Assembly (NCBI GenBank): GCA_051888775.1
Contig: JBJFCE010000030.1
Span: forward strand, 1-60,779
Length of the DNA: 60,779 nucleotides
Source: JBJFCE01 sp051888775
GTDB lineage: Bacteria; Bacillota; Clostridia; Lachnospirales; Lachnospiraceae
Direction of reading: 5' to 3'
The notes beneath the pieces were generated by a model. The model searched no databases. It was not told the DNA's origin and saw nothing but the letters and a program-made list of their open reading frames with translations. The position numbers and the translations under genes were made by a program. Shown piece after piece: positions 25,554-35,105 of this stretch (within the stretch, counting starts at the first letter, position 1; each line of letters begins with the position of its first letter).

Positions 25554-28145
25554 TTGGATAAGTATGAATATAAATTACGGTCGGAGGAGATCAAAGAGCT
25601 GATCTCCCAAAAGAAATATGCAGAAGCGATGGAGATTGCGGATACCATTGACTGGCGTCGTGTAAAGAATATCATGATGCTGACGATGGTCAGCGATGTC
25701 TATAAGATCAACCGCAGATATGATGTGAGCAGGGACATCCTGTTACTGGCATATGACAGGCATCCGGGTGGAAGGACGATCGTGTATTCTCTGTGTGAAC
25801 TGTCCGTCAAGCTCGGTGAGTTTGTTCAGGCAGTGGAATATTACAAAGAATTCGTACGGATCGCACCCAATGATACCGGACGCTATATATTGAAATACAA
25901 GATTTATGACGCTCAGGAAGTATCGTTAGAGGAGCGGATCGGCGTACTGGAAGAATTTAAGGCAGTCGATTACCGTGAGAAATGGGGCTATGAGCTGGCA
26001 TTTCTGTATCATCGCGCAGGCATGGAGAAACAGTGTGTTGCAGAGTGTGACGAGCTGATCTTAACCTTTGGTGAAGGAAAATATGTGCTGAAGGCGATGG
26101 AACTGAAGATGCTGCATCAGCCGTTATCCCCTGTTCAGCAGGAAAAATATGACATCTTCACCGGCAAAAAACCGACGAGCGTGTCACAAAAAGAAACAAA
26201 GACAGTTTCATCCGAGGCTCAGAATCAGCCGGAGTCTGACCGAACAGAGGAATCCGTGGCGGCACAGGATTCAGAAGAAACTGTGGCAGCTACCAGACCG
26301 ATGCCTGGCAAGGATCTGGACATTCAGGTCAAAACACTGGATATGTCCAATAAATATAATACCATGAATATTCAGGCTGCACTTGCAGACAGCATGAAGG
26401 AGATCATGGAAAAGGAAATGGCTGAGCAGGAGAATGCCAAGAGACAGGCAAAAGAAGCGCCTCTTACGCAGGATACGGGCGATATGAAGGAAATCACCTT
26501 TGCGGAAGAGGAAGCAGAAGAACCTGTTCAGGAAGAACAGCCGGAAGAGGCGCAGGTTCAGGAGGAACAGCCGGAAGAGACGCACGCTCAGGAAGAACAG
26601 CCGGAAGATGTGCCTGTTCAGGAAGAACCGCAGCTGACTTTTGATCCCAATATGGATACGGCAAGCCTGATCGAAAATATGACGCAGAAAGCGGCAATCG
26701 CAGCAGCGGGAGTGGAATATGATCGTATGCTTTCCATGGAAAATGACGGACAGATCAGTCTGGTCGTTCCGGAGGAAACAACAGTAGAAAAGCAAATCAC
26801 GGGACAGATGAGCATCGAGGATATTCTGTCCGAGTGGGAGAAGATGAAAAAGGCCAGTGAGCAGAGAAGCATGGATGATATCAAGCAGCGAGTGCTTGAA
26901 CAGACGGGCGAAATGTTCACGGAGTTTGATAAAAATGCAAAATCCGGACTGTTGGCAGGACTGGAGGATGAGAATGCAAGCTTAGCCCATCTGCCGATCC
27001 AGCCGGAAGAACCGCAGCCTGAACCTAAGAGTGAGGCAGAGCTTCTGTCTGAGGCACTGGTGCAGGATGACGGGCTTGAAGGTGAGGATCTTCCCGAGGT
27101 AGAGGAGCTTGAGGAGATTGAGGAGCTTCAGCCTGTAGAAGAGTCTGCGGAGATTTCCGAAGAAGATGTGTTTGAAGAGACGGAGGAAATTCCGGAAGAA
27201 AATATAGAAGAAAATATGGAAGAAAATGCGGAAGAAGACACCGAGGATGCGGTTGTTGCACAGATTCGCCAAAAGATGCAGGAGGAGCCCGAAACACAGG
27301 CTTCGTTTGACACTTCCCAGATGCAGGAAGTATCCGATAAACTGATCGAGACGGCAGAAAAGGAAATATCCGGCGAGAAACAGGAGGAAACGGTATCCAG
27401 AGCACTGACACCGGATGAGAAAGAATTGTTTGGTGCATTGATCCAGACGGAACAGATGAAGCGTCAGATTGCGGATACGATCGATGCGATCAGTCTGGCA
27501 CCATATACAGGAAATGTCATTATTACCGGAGAAGCAGGTTCGGGAACGATGACGCTTGCCAAAAACCTGATTAAGAGCGTTCAAATGTCTGACAGTAATT
27601 TCTCCGGCAAGGTAGCCAAGATTTCCGGTGCGGCTTTGGACAAGAAGGATATTGCAACGACACTTTCTAAGCTTCGTAACGGTGCGCTGATCATTGAAAA
27701 AGCAAACGGCATGAGCGCAGATGCACTTCAGGAACTGACCAGATATCTGGATCAGGACAATGACGGTATCATTGTCATTCTGGAAGATACCAAGATGGAG
27801 ATGCGCAAGTGTGTCAACAAGAACCGTGGGCTGCTGGAGAAGTTTAATGCAAGGATCGATATCAATGCAATGGACAGTGATGCGCTGGTTGCTTATGCAC
27901 GGGATTATGCTTATGAGCAGGAATATACGATCGATGATCTGGGAATTCTTGCGCTTTACACCAGAATATCGGATTTACAGACCGGAGATCATAGTGTGAC
28001 ACTTGCGGAGGTCCGTGATATTGTGGATGAGGGTATCTGGAGTGCAAATCGAAAGAACCTGAAACACTTTTTTGATATATTATCCGGAAAGAGATATGAC
28101 GATGAAGACATGATCATTCTGCGTGAAAAAGACTTTGTCTGCTAA
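25554..28145 (+). CDS. TPR-like protein with acidic repeat linker and degenerate AAA-type domain
   Basis: An 863-aa protein. About 1-200 are helical TPR-like repeats (YAEAMEIADTIDW, VQAVEYYKEFVRIAPND). About 210-620 are low-complexity and Glu-rich, including an in-frame 30-bp tandem repeat. About 640-860 resemble an AAA+ module: NVIITGEAGSGTMTLAKNL stands where Walker A should be but lacks the P-loop Lys, NGALIIEKANGMS is in the Walker B place, and a helical lid follows. ATP hydrolysis is therefore doubtful. A TTG at 25554 is the best start because GAGGTGA (25542-25548) is correctly spaced; an earlier TTG at 25536 lacks a site. Role unknown. Confidence 0.78.
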   Translation: MDKYEYKLRSEEIKELISQKKYAEAMEIADTIDWRRVKNIMMLTMVSDVYKINRRYDVSRDILLLAYDRHPGGRTIVYSLCELSVKLGEFVQAVEYYKEFVRIAPNDTGRYILKYKIYDAQEVSLEERIGVLEEFKAVDYREKWGYELAFLYHRAGMEKQCVAECDELILTFGEGKYVLKAMELKMLHQPLSPVQQEKYDIFTGKKPTSVSQKETKTVSSEAQNQPESDRTEESVAAQDSEETVAATRPMPGKDLDIQVKTLDMSNKYNTMNIQAALADSMKEIMEKEMAEQENAKRQAKEAPLTQDTGDMKEITFAEEEAEEPVQEEQPEEAQVQEEQPEETHAQEEQPEDVPVQEEPQLTFDPNMDTASLIENMTQKAAIAAAGVEYDRMLSMENDGQISLVVPEETTVEKQITGQMSIEDILSEWEKMKKASEQRSMDDIKQRVLEQTGEMFTEFDKNAKSGLLAGLEDENASLAHLPIQPEEPQPEPKSEAELLSEALVQDDGLEGEDLPEVEELEEIEELQPVEESAEISEEDVFEETEEIPEENIEENMEENAEEDTEDAVVAQIRQKMQEEPETQASFDTSQMQEVSDKLIETAEKEISGEKQEETVSRALTPDEKELFGALIQTEQMKRQIADTIDAISLAPYTGNVIITGEAGSGTMTLAKNLIKSVQMSDSNFSGKVAKISGAALDKKDIATTLSKLRNGALIIEKANGMSADALQELTRYLDQDNDGIIVILEDTKMEMRKCVNKNRGLLEKFNARIDINAMDSDALVAYARDYAYEQEYTIDDLGILALYTRISDLQTGDHSVTLAEVRDIVDEGIWSANRKNLKHFFDILSGKRYDDEDMIILREKDFVC
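26526..26630 (+). repeat. 30-bp in-frame tandem repeat
   Basis: About 3.5 copies of a 30-bp unit that begins GTTCAGGA and encodes VQEEQPEEAQ-type decapeptides. It lies in the acidic linker of the surrounding gene and is likely a site of length variation. Confidence 0.85.
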
Positions 28146-28203
28146 ACGGGGTAACGGCAGAGAGCGGGATGTACAGATATTTCATCAGATAGGAGGTATT
28201 GGT

Positions 28204-30177
28204 ATGGCAGTAACAAAGAAAGGATCAAACCCTGTCAAAAAGACAGGAAAGATAACAAAAAAACAAACTGAGCATATCGAGCAGGAAGGCGTATTTATTT
28301 CGGATGCGGATATGTATATTTTTGGGCAGGGTACCCATTACGATATTTATAAAAAGCTGGGTGCCCATCCCTGTGTAAAGGACGGAGTATCCGGCACCTT
28401 TTTCGGTGTCTGGGCACCGCATGCACAGTCGGTTTCCGTTGTCGGAAGCTTTAATAATTGGGAGGAAAATGCACATCCCATGGAAAAACTGGGAGAAATC
28501 GGTATTTATGCCGCATTTGTTCCCGAAGCGAAATGTGGGGATATGTATAAGTTCCTGATCAAAACCAAAGATGGCAGAACATTATATAAAGCCGATCCGT
28601 ATGCCAATTATGCGGAGCTTCGGCCGGGGACGGCTTCTGTAATCACTGACATTACCAAGATGAAATGGTCGGATAACGCCTGGATGGAGGAGCGTAAGCA
28701 GAAGGATCTGTTTAAAGAACCGATGGCAATTTATGAGTGTCATATCGGATCTTTTATGAAGCATCCCGACGGAACAGAGGACGGTTTCTATAATTACAGG
28801 CAGTTTGCAGATCGTATCGTAGAATATTTAAAAGAAATGAAATATACCCATGTGGAGCTGATGGGGATTGCAGAGCATCCGTTTGACGGCTCATGGGGAT
28901 ATCAGGTAACGGGATATTATGCACCGACAGCCCGTTACGGGACACCGGAGGATTTCCAGTATCTGATCAATACATTACATAAGAATCATATTGGTGTCAT
29001 TCTTGACTGGGTACCGGCACATTTCCCGAGAGATGCGCACGGTCTGGCAGAATTTGACGGCGAGGCGCTGTATGAATATCCCGATCCGAGAATGGGCGAG
29101 CATCCGGACTGGGGAACCAAGATCTTTAATTATGCAAAGAATGAGGTTCGCAATTTCCTGATCGCGAATGCGCTGTTCTGGATCAAAGAATATCATGTTG
29201 ACGGGCTTCGTGTAGATGCTGTTGCTTCCATGCTGTATCTGGATTACGGAAAGCAGGACGGACAGTGGGTACGGAATAAATACGGCGGCAATGAAAATCT
29301 GGATGCGATTGAATTCTTCCGTCACTTAAATTCCGTAATTCACGGAGGATTCCCGGGTGTTATGACGATTGCGGAGGAATCTACGGCATGGCCGAAGGTA
29401 ACCAAAGGTGCGGAAGAAGGCGGTCTTGGTTTTACCTTTAAGTGGAATATGGGATGGATGCATGACTTCTGTGATTACATGAAGCTGGATCCGTTATTCC
29501 GTAAAAACAATCATCACAAGATGACCTTTGCGATGAGCTATAACAGCTCCGAGAACTATATTATGCCGCTCTCTCATGACGAAGTGGTACATCTGAAATG
29601 CTCGATGGTCAACAAAATGCCGGGCTATCAGGTAGACAAATATGCGAATCTGCGTGTCGGCTATGCTTATATGTTCGGACATGAGGGCAAAAAGCTTTTG
29701 TTCATGGGACAGGACTTTGCACAGGAGCGTGAGTGGAGTGAGGCAAGAGAGCTTGACTGGTTCCTGCTCGGTGAACCGCTTAACAAGGGCATGCATGATT
29801 ATGTCAAGGAACTGTTGCAGATATACCGTAAATATTCCTGCCTGTATGAGATCGATAACGATTGGGCAGGGTTTGAGTGGATCAATGCCAACGACTGTGA
29901 CAGAAGCATCTACAGCTTCTTCCGTAAAAACAGCGCATACAAAAACAATCTTCTGTTTGTGCTGAACATGACACCGATGGCAAGAGAGGATTTCCGTGTC
30001 GGCGTACCGAATAAGAAGAAATATAAGCTGATATTAAACAGCGATGAGACGAGATTCGGAGGAAACGGTAACGTGATTCCGGCAGAGATCAAAGCGGAGG
30101 CAATTCCGTGGGATAACAGACCGTATTCCATTTCATTCTCATTACCGCCCTATGGAGCTGCTGTTTTCATGTTTTAG
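28204..30177 (+). CDS. glgB: 1,4-alpha-glucan branching enzyme
   Basis: A 657-aa GH13 enzyme that forms alpha-1,6 branches in glycogen. A ~30-residue basic N-terminus is followed by a CBM48 module (GTFFGVWAPHAQSVSVVGSFNNWE) and the catalytic barrel with YECHIGSF, HFPRDAHGLAEFDG, the nucleophile region VDGLRVDAVASML, the acid/base region MTIAEEST and MPLSHDEVVH. ATG 28204 follows AGGAGGT. No other glycogen genes are in the window, and a strong terminator follows, so it seems to be transcribed alone or with the preceding gene 58 nt upstream. Confidence 0.96.
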   Translation: MAVTKKGSNPVKKTGKITKKQTEHIEQEGVFISDADMYIFGQGTHYDIYKKLGAHPCVKDGVSGTFFGVWAPHAQSVSVVGSFNNWEENAHPMEKLGEIGIYAAFVPEAKCGDMYKFLIKTKDGRTLYKADPYANYAELRPGTASVITDITKMKWSDNAWMEERKQKDLFKEPMAIYECHIGSFMKHPDGTEDGFYNYRQFADRIVEYLKEMKYTHVELMGIAEHPFDGSWGYQVTGYYAPTARYGTPEDFQYLINTLHKNHIGVILDWVPAHFPRDAHGLAEFDGEALYEYPDPRMGEHPDWGTKIFNYAKNEVRNFLIANALFWIKEYHVDGLRVDAVASMLYLDYGKQDGQWVRNKYGGNENLDAIEFFRHLNSVIHGGFPGVMTIAEESTAWPKVTKGAEEGGLGFTFKWNMGWMHDFCDYMKLDPLFRKNNHHKMTFAMSYNSSENYIMPLSHDEVVHLKCSMVNKMPGYQVDKYANLRVGYAYMFGHEGKKLLFMGQDFAQEREWSEARELDWFLLGEPLNKGMHDYVKELLQIYRKYSCLYEIDNDWAGFEWINANDCDRSIYSFFRKNSAYKNNLLFVLNMTPMAREDFRVGVPNKKKYKLILNSDETRFGGNGNVIPAEIKAEAIPWDNRPYSISFSLPPYGAAVFMF

Positions 30178-30227
30178 AGAATCTCTTAAAAACGGATATT
30201 AAGAAATGGGCAGAAAGTGCCGAAATA

Positions 30228-30258
30228 AAAGGTGAACACACAATCTGTGTTCACCTTT
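30228..30258 (+). terminator. Rho-independent terminator after glgB
   Basis: AAAGGTGAACACA at 30228-30240 pairs exactly with TGTGTTCACCTTT at 30246-30258, loop CAATC, then TATTTATATAT. Confidence 0.92.
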
Positions 30259-30278
30259 TATTTATATATCGATCGGGT

Positions 30279-30471
30279 ATTGCAAAACGCTGTCGGCAGG
30301 GTGGAAGGCTTCTCCCCATACCTGTCAGTGGTAGGTACTGGGAGTCCGTCGGTACTTAGGTGCCGTATTTTGGCACCTTATGTACCGTTACGGACGAGGT
30401 GTAGCGCAAGCGTGCCTACCACTGACAGGTATGTGGAGAAGCCTTCCATCCTGCCGACAGCGTTTCGTAAT
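30279..30471 (+). ncRNA. Long-hairpin repeat element, copy 3 of 4
   Basis: Positions 30279-30338 pair with 30412-30471 as a 60-bp stem with three G-U pairs, one A-C and one C-U mismatch. Core pairs: TCCGT 30345-30349/ACGGA 30390-30394, GGTAC 30351-30355/GTACC 30382-30386, GGTGCC 30359-30364/GGCACC 30372-30377. The mini-hairpin is GC-GCAA-GC at 30404-30411. It begins 20 nt after the glgB terminator stem and ends 43 nt before the start codon at 30515. Confidence 0.85.
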
Positions 30472-30514
30472 CACGGGACTATCATATCAAGAATCAGGAG
30501 AAGACCGAGCATAC

Positions 30515-33490
30515 ATGAATGTAACGCTGGAAGGATTACAGCTTCAAAAGGGTGCAGAACGCACCACAACAACTTCATATAGTATCGCGGAAGGGCGTAC
30601 AGAACAGGAAAACCGCGGATATACATTAGACATTTCTGGCACAGTTATGGATAACGCAGCCTATGCAGGTCACGGAAAGACCGCAGAAGAGTTGGTATAC
30701 GATGCACAGGTAACCGAGCTTACCATGCAGAGTGAATATGTGACAGTGATGTCTAATTCTGTATCAGGGCAGGATGTAGAGAAACTGAGAGAAGAAGGCT
30801 ACCGTCCCTGTGACATGGAAGCGGGAGAAATGGTCAATACCGTGGAGCATATTAAGGCAACGCTTGCCGAGGCAGGAGTGATCATCGAAGGCTACAATGA
30901 TGATCTGGACATGGAGACGCTCGAGCAAATTGCCGGAAGCAAGGAACTGGCAATCGTACTGCAGCAGTATCTGAAAGAAAATGACATACCTGTCACTGAA
31001 GAAAATGCCAATGAAATGATGAATGCATATCATACCGCAAAGCAGATTCCGAAACCGGAAGAGGGAACCACAAAGTATCTGCTGGAAAACGGTATGGATC
31101 CTACGATTGAGAATCTTTATCTGGCATCTTACAGCGGAAGCGGAGACGGAAGCAGGCAGAGCTACGGATATTATGACCAAAACGGTCTCGGATATTATGC
31201 AAAAAAAGCAGAGGACTATGACTGGGAAGCACTGCGGGAGCAGATGGAAGACATTATTGCACAGGCGGGGCTTCCGGTGAATGAGACATCGTTTGAGCAG
31301 GCTAAATTTCTCGTCGAGAAAGGGATTCCGCTGACGACAGATACACTTTCCGGAATGGCAGATATGGCACAGGTAGCATATCCGTTTGATGAGGAAAACC
31401 TTTTCAAATCGATGGCGATTGCAGTTGCGGACGGGAAGAAAGCAATAAAGGCAGATCTGTCCGCAGAAGAATCCTTGATGCAGCAGGCAGTTCGGATCAG
31501 GCAGGAAACAGAGCAAGTGTCCGATCAGGCACTGGAGCGTGTTGTAGAAAATGAGAAGCCACTCACCATCCGCAGTCTCTGGGAGCAGGAACAGCTTTTA
31601 CAGGAAGTTTCGCAGACACAACATCAGGGCAGTACGAGGGAAAACGATGCTTTCTTAAGCGCCAGAAGACAGTTAGAGGAAGTACGTCTGGCAATGACGG
31701 TTCAGGCGAACTACGGTCTTTTGAAAAAAGGCTATGTGATAGACACGACAGAACTGTCACAATTGGTGGAGGAGCTGAAACAGGAAGAAGCCGCACAGAA
31801 CATGGAAATGTTTGGGACGACTGATAGGGCAGCGGCAAAAGCCGGTGCGGATCTTTACGGTGAGACACAGGAGATCGTAAGAGCATTCCCGCAGTATCCT
31901 ATTGCAATCGTCGGCAGGATTCAGCAATTGTCGCAAGCACCCGGTGAGGCGACGGTTCTGGCAAAGCAGTATGAAGCTGCGGGAGAGCAGTACGAGACCT
32001 TTATGACCCAGCCGCGCAGGGATCTGGGAGATTCCATACAGAAAGCATTTCGCAATGTGGATGATATTCTTCAGGATATGGATTTGGAAACAACGGATGC
32101 AAACCGCCGTGCGGTGCGGATCCTCGGATATAACCGGATGGCAGTCACGCCGGAAAACATGGCAAAGGTCAAAGATGCCGATCTTATGCTACAGCGCATC
32201 ACCGAAAAACTGACTCCGGCAACGACACTGCAGATGATACGTGAGAATCGGAATCCACTGGAAATGACACTGGAAGAACTGGAAGCTTATTTATCAGAAC
32301 AGGAACTGGAAGAAAACATACAGCAGGAAAAGTACAGCCGTTTCCTGTATAAACTGGAACGTACGGGAGGTATCACGGAGGAAGAGAAGGAATCTTTTCT
32401 CGGTATTTACAGATTGTTCCGGCAGGTGGAAAAAAGTGACGGAGCTGTCATCGGAAACCTCATAGGGCAGCAGGCGCAGTTATCTGTTTCCGGACTTTTA
32501 TCCGCACTCAGGAGTAGGAAAAAGGCAGGTATGGAGCTTCGGGTATCCGATGAGGAAGGCGGCATTTTTACCGTACATACACAGGGTAAAGCGATCGACG
32601 AACAGATTTCCGAAGCATACCGGACCTATGAAGACCGCCTCGTATCCGACATTTTCGATCATATGGAGCCGACCGTTCTGGCAGAACTTACACAAAACAG
32701 CGGAGAGGGGCAGGAAGCTTCTCTTGAGCGTTTCCGGCAGATGCAGTCAGAAATATTGCAGAAAAAAGATATTGCAGAAGAAAATGACCGTTTGGAGAAG
32801 GAATATTACAGAGAACAGGTACAGGAAATCCGTAAAACAGCCGATATAAATGACAGCACGATACAAAGCCTGCTTGACGGTAGACAGCCTGTCACGGTAC
32901 ATCATCTGTTAGCGGCGGAAGCGCTGTTTGACCGCAGAAACAGTGTATTTTACAGACTGGAGAAACAGTTAAAGCAGGAAATGCAAAAGCTGCCGGAGGC
33001 TTTTACGGATAAGGAGCAGGCAGAACAGGGATATGAGGCGCTGGTGCAAAAAGGAAAGGCAGCACTTTCGGAACTGGAAAATGAGCAGCCGGTTTCTTAT
33101 GAGGGAATCCGTGATATCCACCATATGGCAGAGCAGCTTCAGCTGGCAGGAGCAATGGCAAAGGAGGAACACTATACGGTTCCGGTTTATCTGGAGGATG
33201 AACTGACAGCGATCCGCCTGACCCTGAAGCATGAGGAACATGAAAAAGGAAGAGTATCCATATCCATGGATACTCAAAAAGGACAGATCCATGCCGATTT
33301 TGCGATCCTGAACGGAAATGTTTCCGGGAATGTGGAATGCAGCGAAGATGCGGCAAGAGAATGGATGGGTGAGGTTACAAAGAGTATGCAGGAATATGTA
33401 GACCGGTCAATGCCGGAAGGAGAGGCTGCTTCCTCTGACTTATACCGACTGGCAAAAGCATTTATATCCGCAATACAAAAGCAGCAGTAA
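30515..33490 (+). CDS. Large flagellar-associated protein, possible FliK-type hook-length regulator
   Basis: A 991-aa protein without signal peptide or membrane helix, Gln/Glu-rich and mostly helical. The last ~110 residues (DELTAIRLTLKHEEHEKG, RVSISMDTQKGQIHADF) resemble the C-terminal domain of FliK, which measures hook length and switches export from hook to filament subunits. The rest I recognise only as the kind of large protein (DUF6240-like) placed next to flagellin genes in Lachnospiraceae. ATG 30515 is chosen because CAGGAG lies at 30495-30500; an in-frame extension to 30380 would run inside hairpin copy 3 and is rejected. Flagellin follows after 16 nt. Confidence 0.72.
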   Translation: MNVTLEGLQLQKGAERTTTTSYSIAEGRTEQENRGYTLDISGTVMDNAAYAGHGKTAEELVYDAQVTELTMQSEYVTVMSNSVSGQDVEKLREEGYRPCDMEAGEMVNTVEHIKATLAEAGVIIEGYNDDLDMETLEQIAGSKELAIVLQQYLKENDIPVTEENANEMMNAYHTAKQIPKPEEGTTKYLLENGMDPTIENLYLASYSGSGDGSRQSYGYYDQNGLGYYAKKAEDYDWEALREQMEDIIAQAGLPVNETSFEQAKFLVEKGIPLTTDTLSGMADMAQVAYPFDEENLFKSMAIAVADGKKAIKADLSAEESLMQQAVRIRQETEQVSDQALERVVENEKPLTIRSLWEQEQLLQEVSQTQHQGSTRENDAFLSARRQLEEVRLAMTVQANYGLLKKGYVIDTTELSQLVEELKQEEAAQNMEMFGTTDRAAAKAGADLYGETQEIVRAFPQYPIAIVGRIQQLSQAPGEATVLAKQYEAAGEQYETFMTQPRRDLGDSIQKAFRNVDDILQDMDLETTDANRRAVRILGYNRMAVTPENMAKVKDADLMLQRITEKLTPATTLQMIRENRNPLEMTLEELEAYLSEQELEENIQQEKYSRFLYKLERTGGITEEEKESFLGIYRLFRQVEKSDGAVIGNLIGQQAQLSVSGLLSALRSRKKAGMELRVSDEEGGIFTVHTQGKAIDEQISEAYRTYEDRLVSDIFDHMEPTVLAELTQNSGEGQEASLERFRQMQSEILQKKDIAEENDRLEKEYYREQVQEIRKTADINDSTIQSLLDGRQPVTVHHLLAAEALFDRRNSVFYRLEKQLKQEMQKLPEAFTDKEQAEQGYEALVQKGKAALSELENEQPVSYEGIRDIHHMAEQLQLAGAMAKEEHYTVPVYLEDELTAIRLTLKHEEHEKGRVSISMDTQKGQIHADFAILNGNVSGNVECSEDAAREWMGEVTKSMQEYVDRSMPEGEAASSDLYRLAKAFISAIQKQQ

Positions 33491-33506
33491 GAAAGGATGA
33501 GCCGAT

Positions 33507-34631
33507 ATGAACATTAATTTTAACTTACAGGCAATGATAGCGCAGCGTGCATTAAAGAACAGTGAAAATAAGCTGAGTGCATCTACGGAAAGGCTTTCTT
33601 CCGGTTACAAGATCAATCATGCCAAAGATGATGCGGCAGGACTTGCGATCAGCAAGAAGATGAGAATACAGATTCGCGGCTTGGAAGAAGCGGGAAATAA
33701 TGCGGATAACGGAATTTCTGTATGTGAAACGGCAGACGGTGCACTGGCAGAAATAGAAGAAATGCTGCAGAGAATGAATGAGCTGACGATCAAAGCCGCC
33801 AATGGCACCTGTACTACTACGGATCGTATGGCGATGGAGGAAGAATCCGTTCAGCTGAGACAGGAGATTGAACGAATCGCAACGCAGACGGATTTTAACG
33901 GGGCAACCTTATTGGACGGTACATTTGACCTGAGGGGCTATTCGGATACTTTGGGAGTGGATGTAAAGGATTATACCGATGAAATGCCGGTCGGAAAATA
34001 TACGATTAAGATTTTGCAGCTGGGGGATGAAACGACAGAGCCGGTCACGGATGCTTCCGTAGAGCTTCTTTCTGCCAATGCGGGTTCCGGTGCAGATCAG
34101 TTTGTACGTGATGCAATTGTAACAGCGGACGGTAATTCCGTCACGATTACGGATACAAAGGGAAAGACCATTTCGCTGAAGCTGGATCCGGACCTTGTTT
34201 CCGCAGGGGACGAAGCGGTGCTGGACATCACGGGAATCGGTGCTTTTACGGTTCAGGTCGGCGCCAATGAAGGACAGATCCTTGACATGAGAATACCGGA
34301 AGTATCGCTGGAAAGACTGGGCATTGAGAATCTGGATCTGACGACGGAAGCAAGTGCCAAGAAGGGAATTGATATGATCGGCGGTGCCATTGATGAAGTT
34401 TCTGCGATCCGTGCAAGACTCGGAGCCTATCAGAATCGCCTGGAACATACCAGTGCCAGTCTGGATGTTACCCATGAGAATATGACGGCGGCGGAGTCCA
34501 GAATCATGGATCTGGATATGTCGGAAGAAATGGTGGATTATACAACTTATCAGGTATTGGTACAGGCAGGAACCAGCATGCTGTCCCAGGCAAACAGCCA
34601 GCCGGAGCAGGCATTGCAGCTACTGCAGTAA
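33507..34631 (+). CDS. Flagellin
   Basis: A 374-aa filament subunit. The conserved N-terminal D0/D1 region (MNINFNLQAMIAQRAL, STERLSSGYKINHAKDDAAGLAIS, NADNGISVCETADGAL) and C-terminal D1/D0 region (MTAAESRIMDLDMSEEMVDYT, ending LSQANSQPEQALQLLQ) flank a short variable middle. The middle is about 130 residues, so the outer filament domain is small. AGAAAGGATGA precedes the ATG. It is followed after 9 nt by a FliS-like chaperone gene. Confidence 0.95.
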   Translation: MNINFNLQAMIAQRALKNSENKLSASTERLSSGYKINHAKDDAAGLAISKKMRIQIRGLEEAGNNADNGISVCETADGALAEIEEMLQRMNELTIKAANGTCTTTDRMAMEEESVQLRQEIERIATQTDFNGATLLDGTFDLRGYSDTLGVDVKDYTDEMPVGKYTIKILQLGDETTEPVTDASVELLSANAGSGADQFVRDAIVTADGNSVTITDTKGKTISLKLDPDLVSAGDEAVLDITGIGAFTVQVGANEGQILDMRIPEVSLERLGIENLDLTTEASAKKGIDMIGGAIDEVSAIRARLGAYQNRLEHTSASLDVTHENMTAAESRIMDLDMSEEMVDYTTYQVLVQAGTSMLSQANSQPEQALQLLQ

Positions 34632-34640
34632 GGAGCGCAT

Positions 34641-35105
34641 ATGCAGGATGCACAGAAAAAGGAATTTACACTGCGGATCTCACAGGCAAACCGGACACAG
34701 CTGACAGTCATTATTTTTGAAATTGCGCTGACCTATCTGGAGAGTGCAAAAAAAGCTGAGGGAGAAGCATACCGCATAGAACTGACGCGGGCAAGGAAAT
34801 GTATTGATGAGTTAAAGCATTCCCTTGATTTCACTTATGAAATATCGGGAATGCTCCTTCATCTGTATATACAGATCAATAAATTACTGGTGCGGGCATC
34901 CGTTTCCGGAAAGCAGGAATATCTGTTGGAGGCGGAAACGGCACTGAAAAAGCTGAAAGATGCTTTTGCACAGGTAGCAAAGGAAGATAACGGTGGGCCG
35001 GTGTTGGAAAATGTACAGACCGTATATGCCGGGTATACCTATGGAAAAACAGATCTGAATGTAAACTTAGATGGCAACAGTTCCGGAAGGGGATTCCTCG
35101 TATAG
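34641..35105 (+). CDS. FliS-like flagellin chaperone
   Basis: A 154-aa helical protein of FliS type, which caps the flagellin C-terminus before export. The core helices (QLTVIIFEIALTYLESAKKA, ARKCIDELKHSLDF, LLHLYIQINKLLVRASV, LLEAETALKKLKDAFAQV) match the family plan. The last ~35 residues are an extra Gly/Asn-rich tail. The 3' end overlaps the convergent DUF2508 gene by 39 nt. Start supported by AGGAG. Confidence 0.82.
   Translation: MQDAQKKEFTLRISQANRTQLTVIIFEIALTYLESAKKAEGEAYRIELTRARKCIDELKHSLDFTYEISGMLLHLYIQINKLLVRASVSGKQEYLLEAETALKKLKDAFAQVAKEDNGGPVLENVQTVYAGYTYGKTDLNVNLDGNSSGRGFLV

Noticed and set aside
26526..26630. CRISPR-like array
   Set aside because: The 30-bp units are direct tandem copies without spacers and are in frame inside a coding region.
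30380..30514. Upstream extension of the large flagellar-type protein into hairpin copy 3
   Set aside because: The extended part is made of hairpin core and right arm; ATG 30515 has its own ribosome site.
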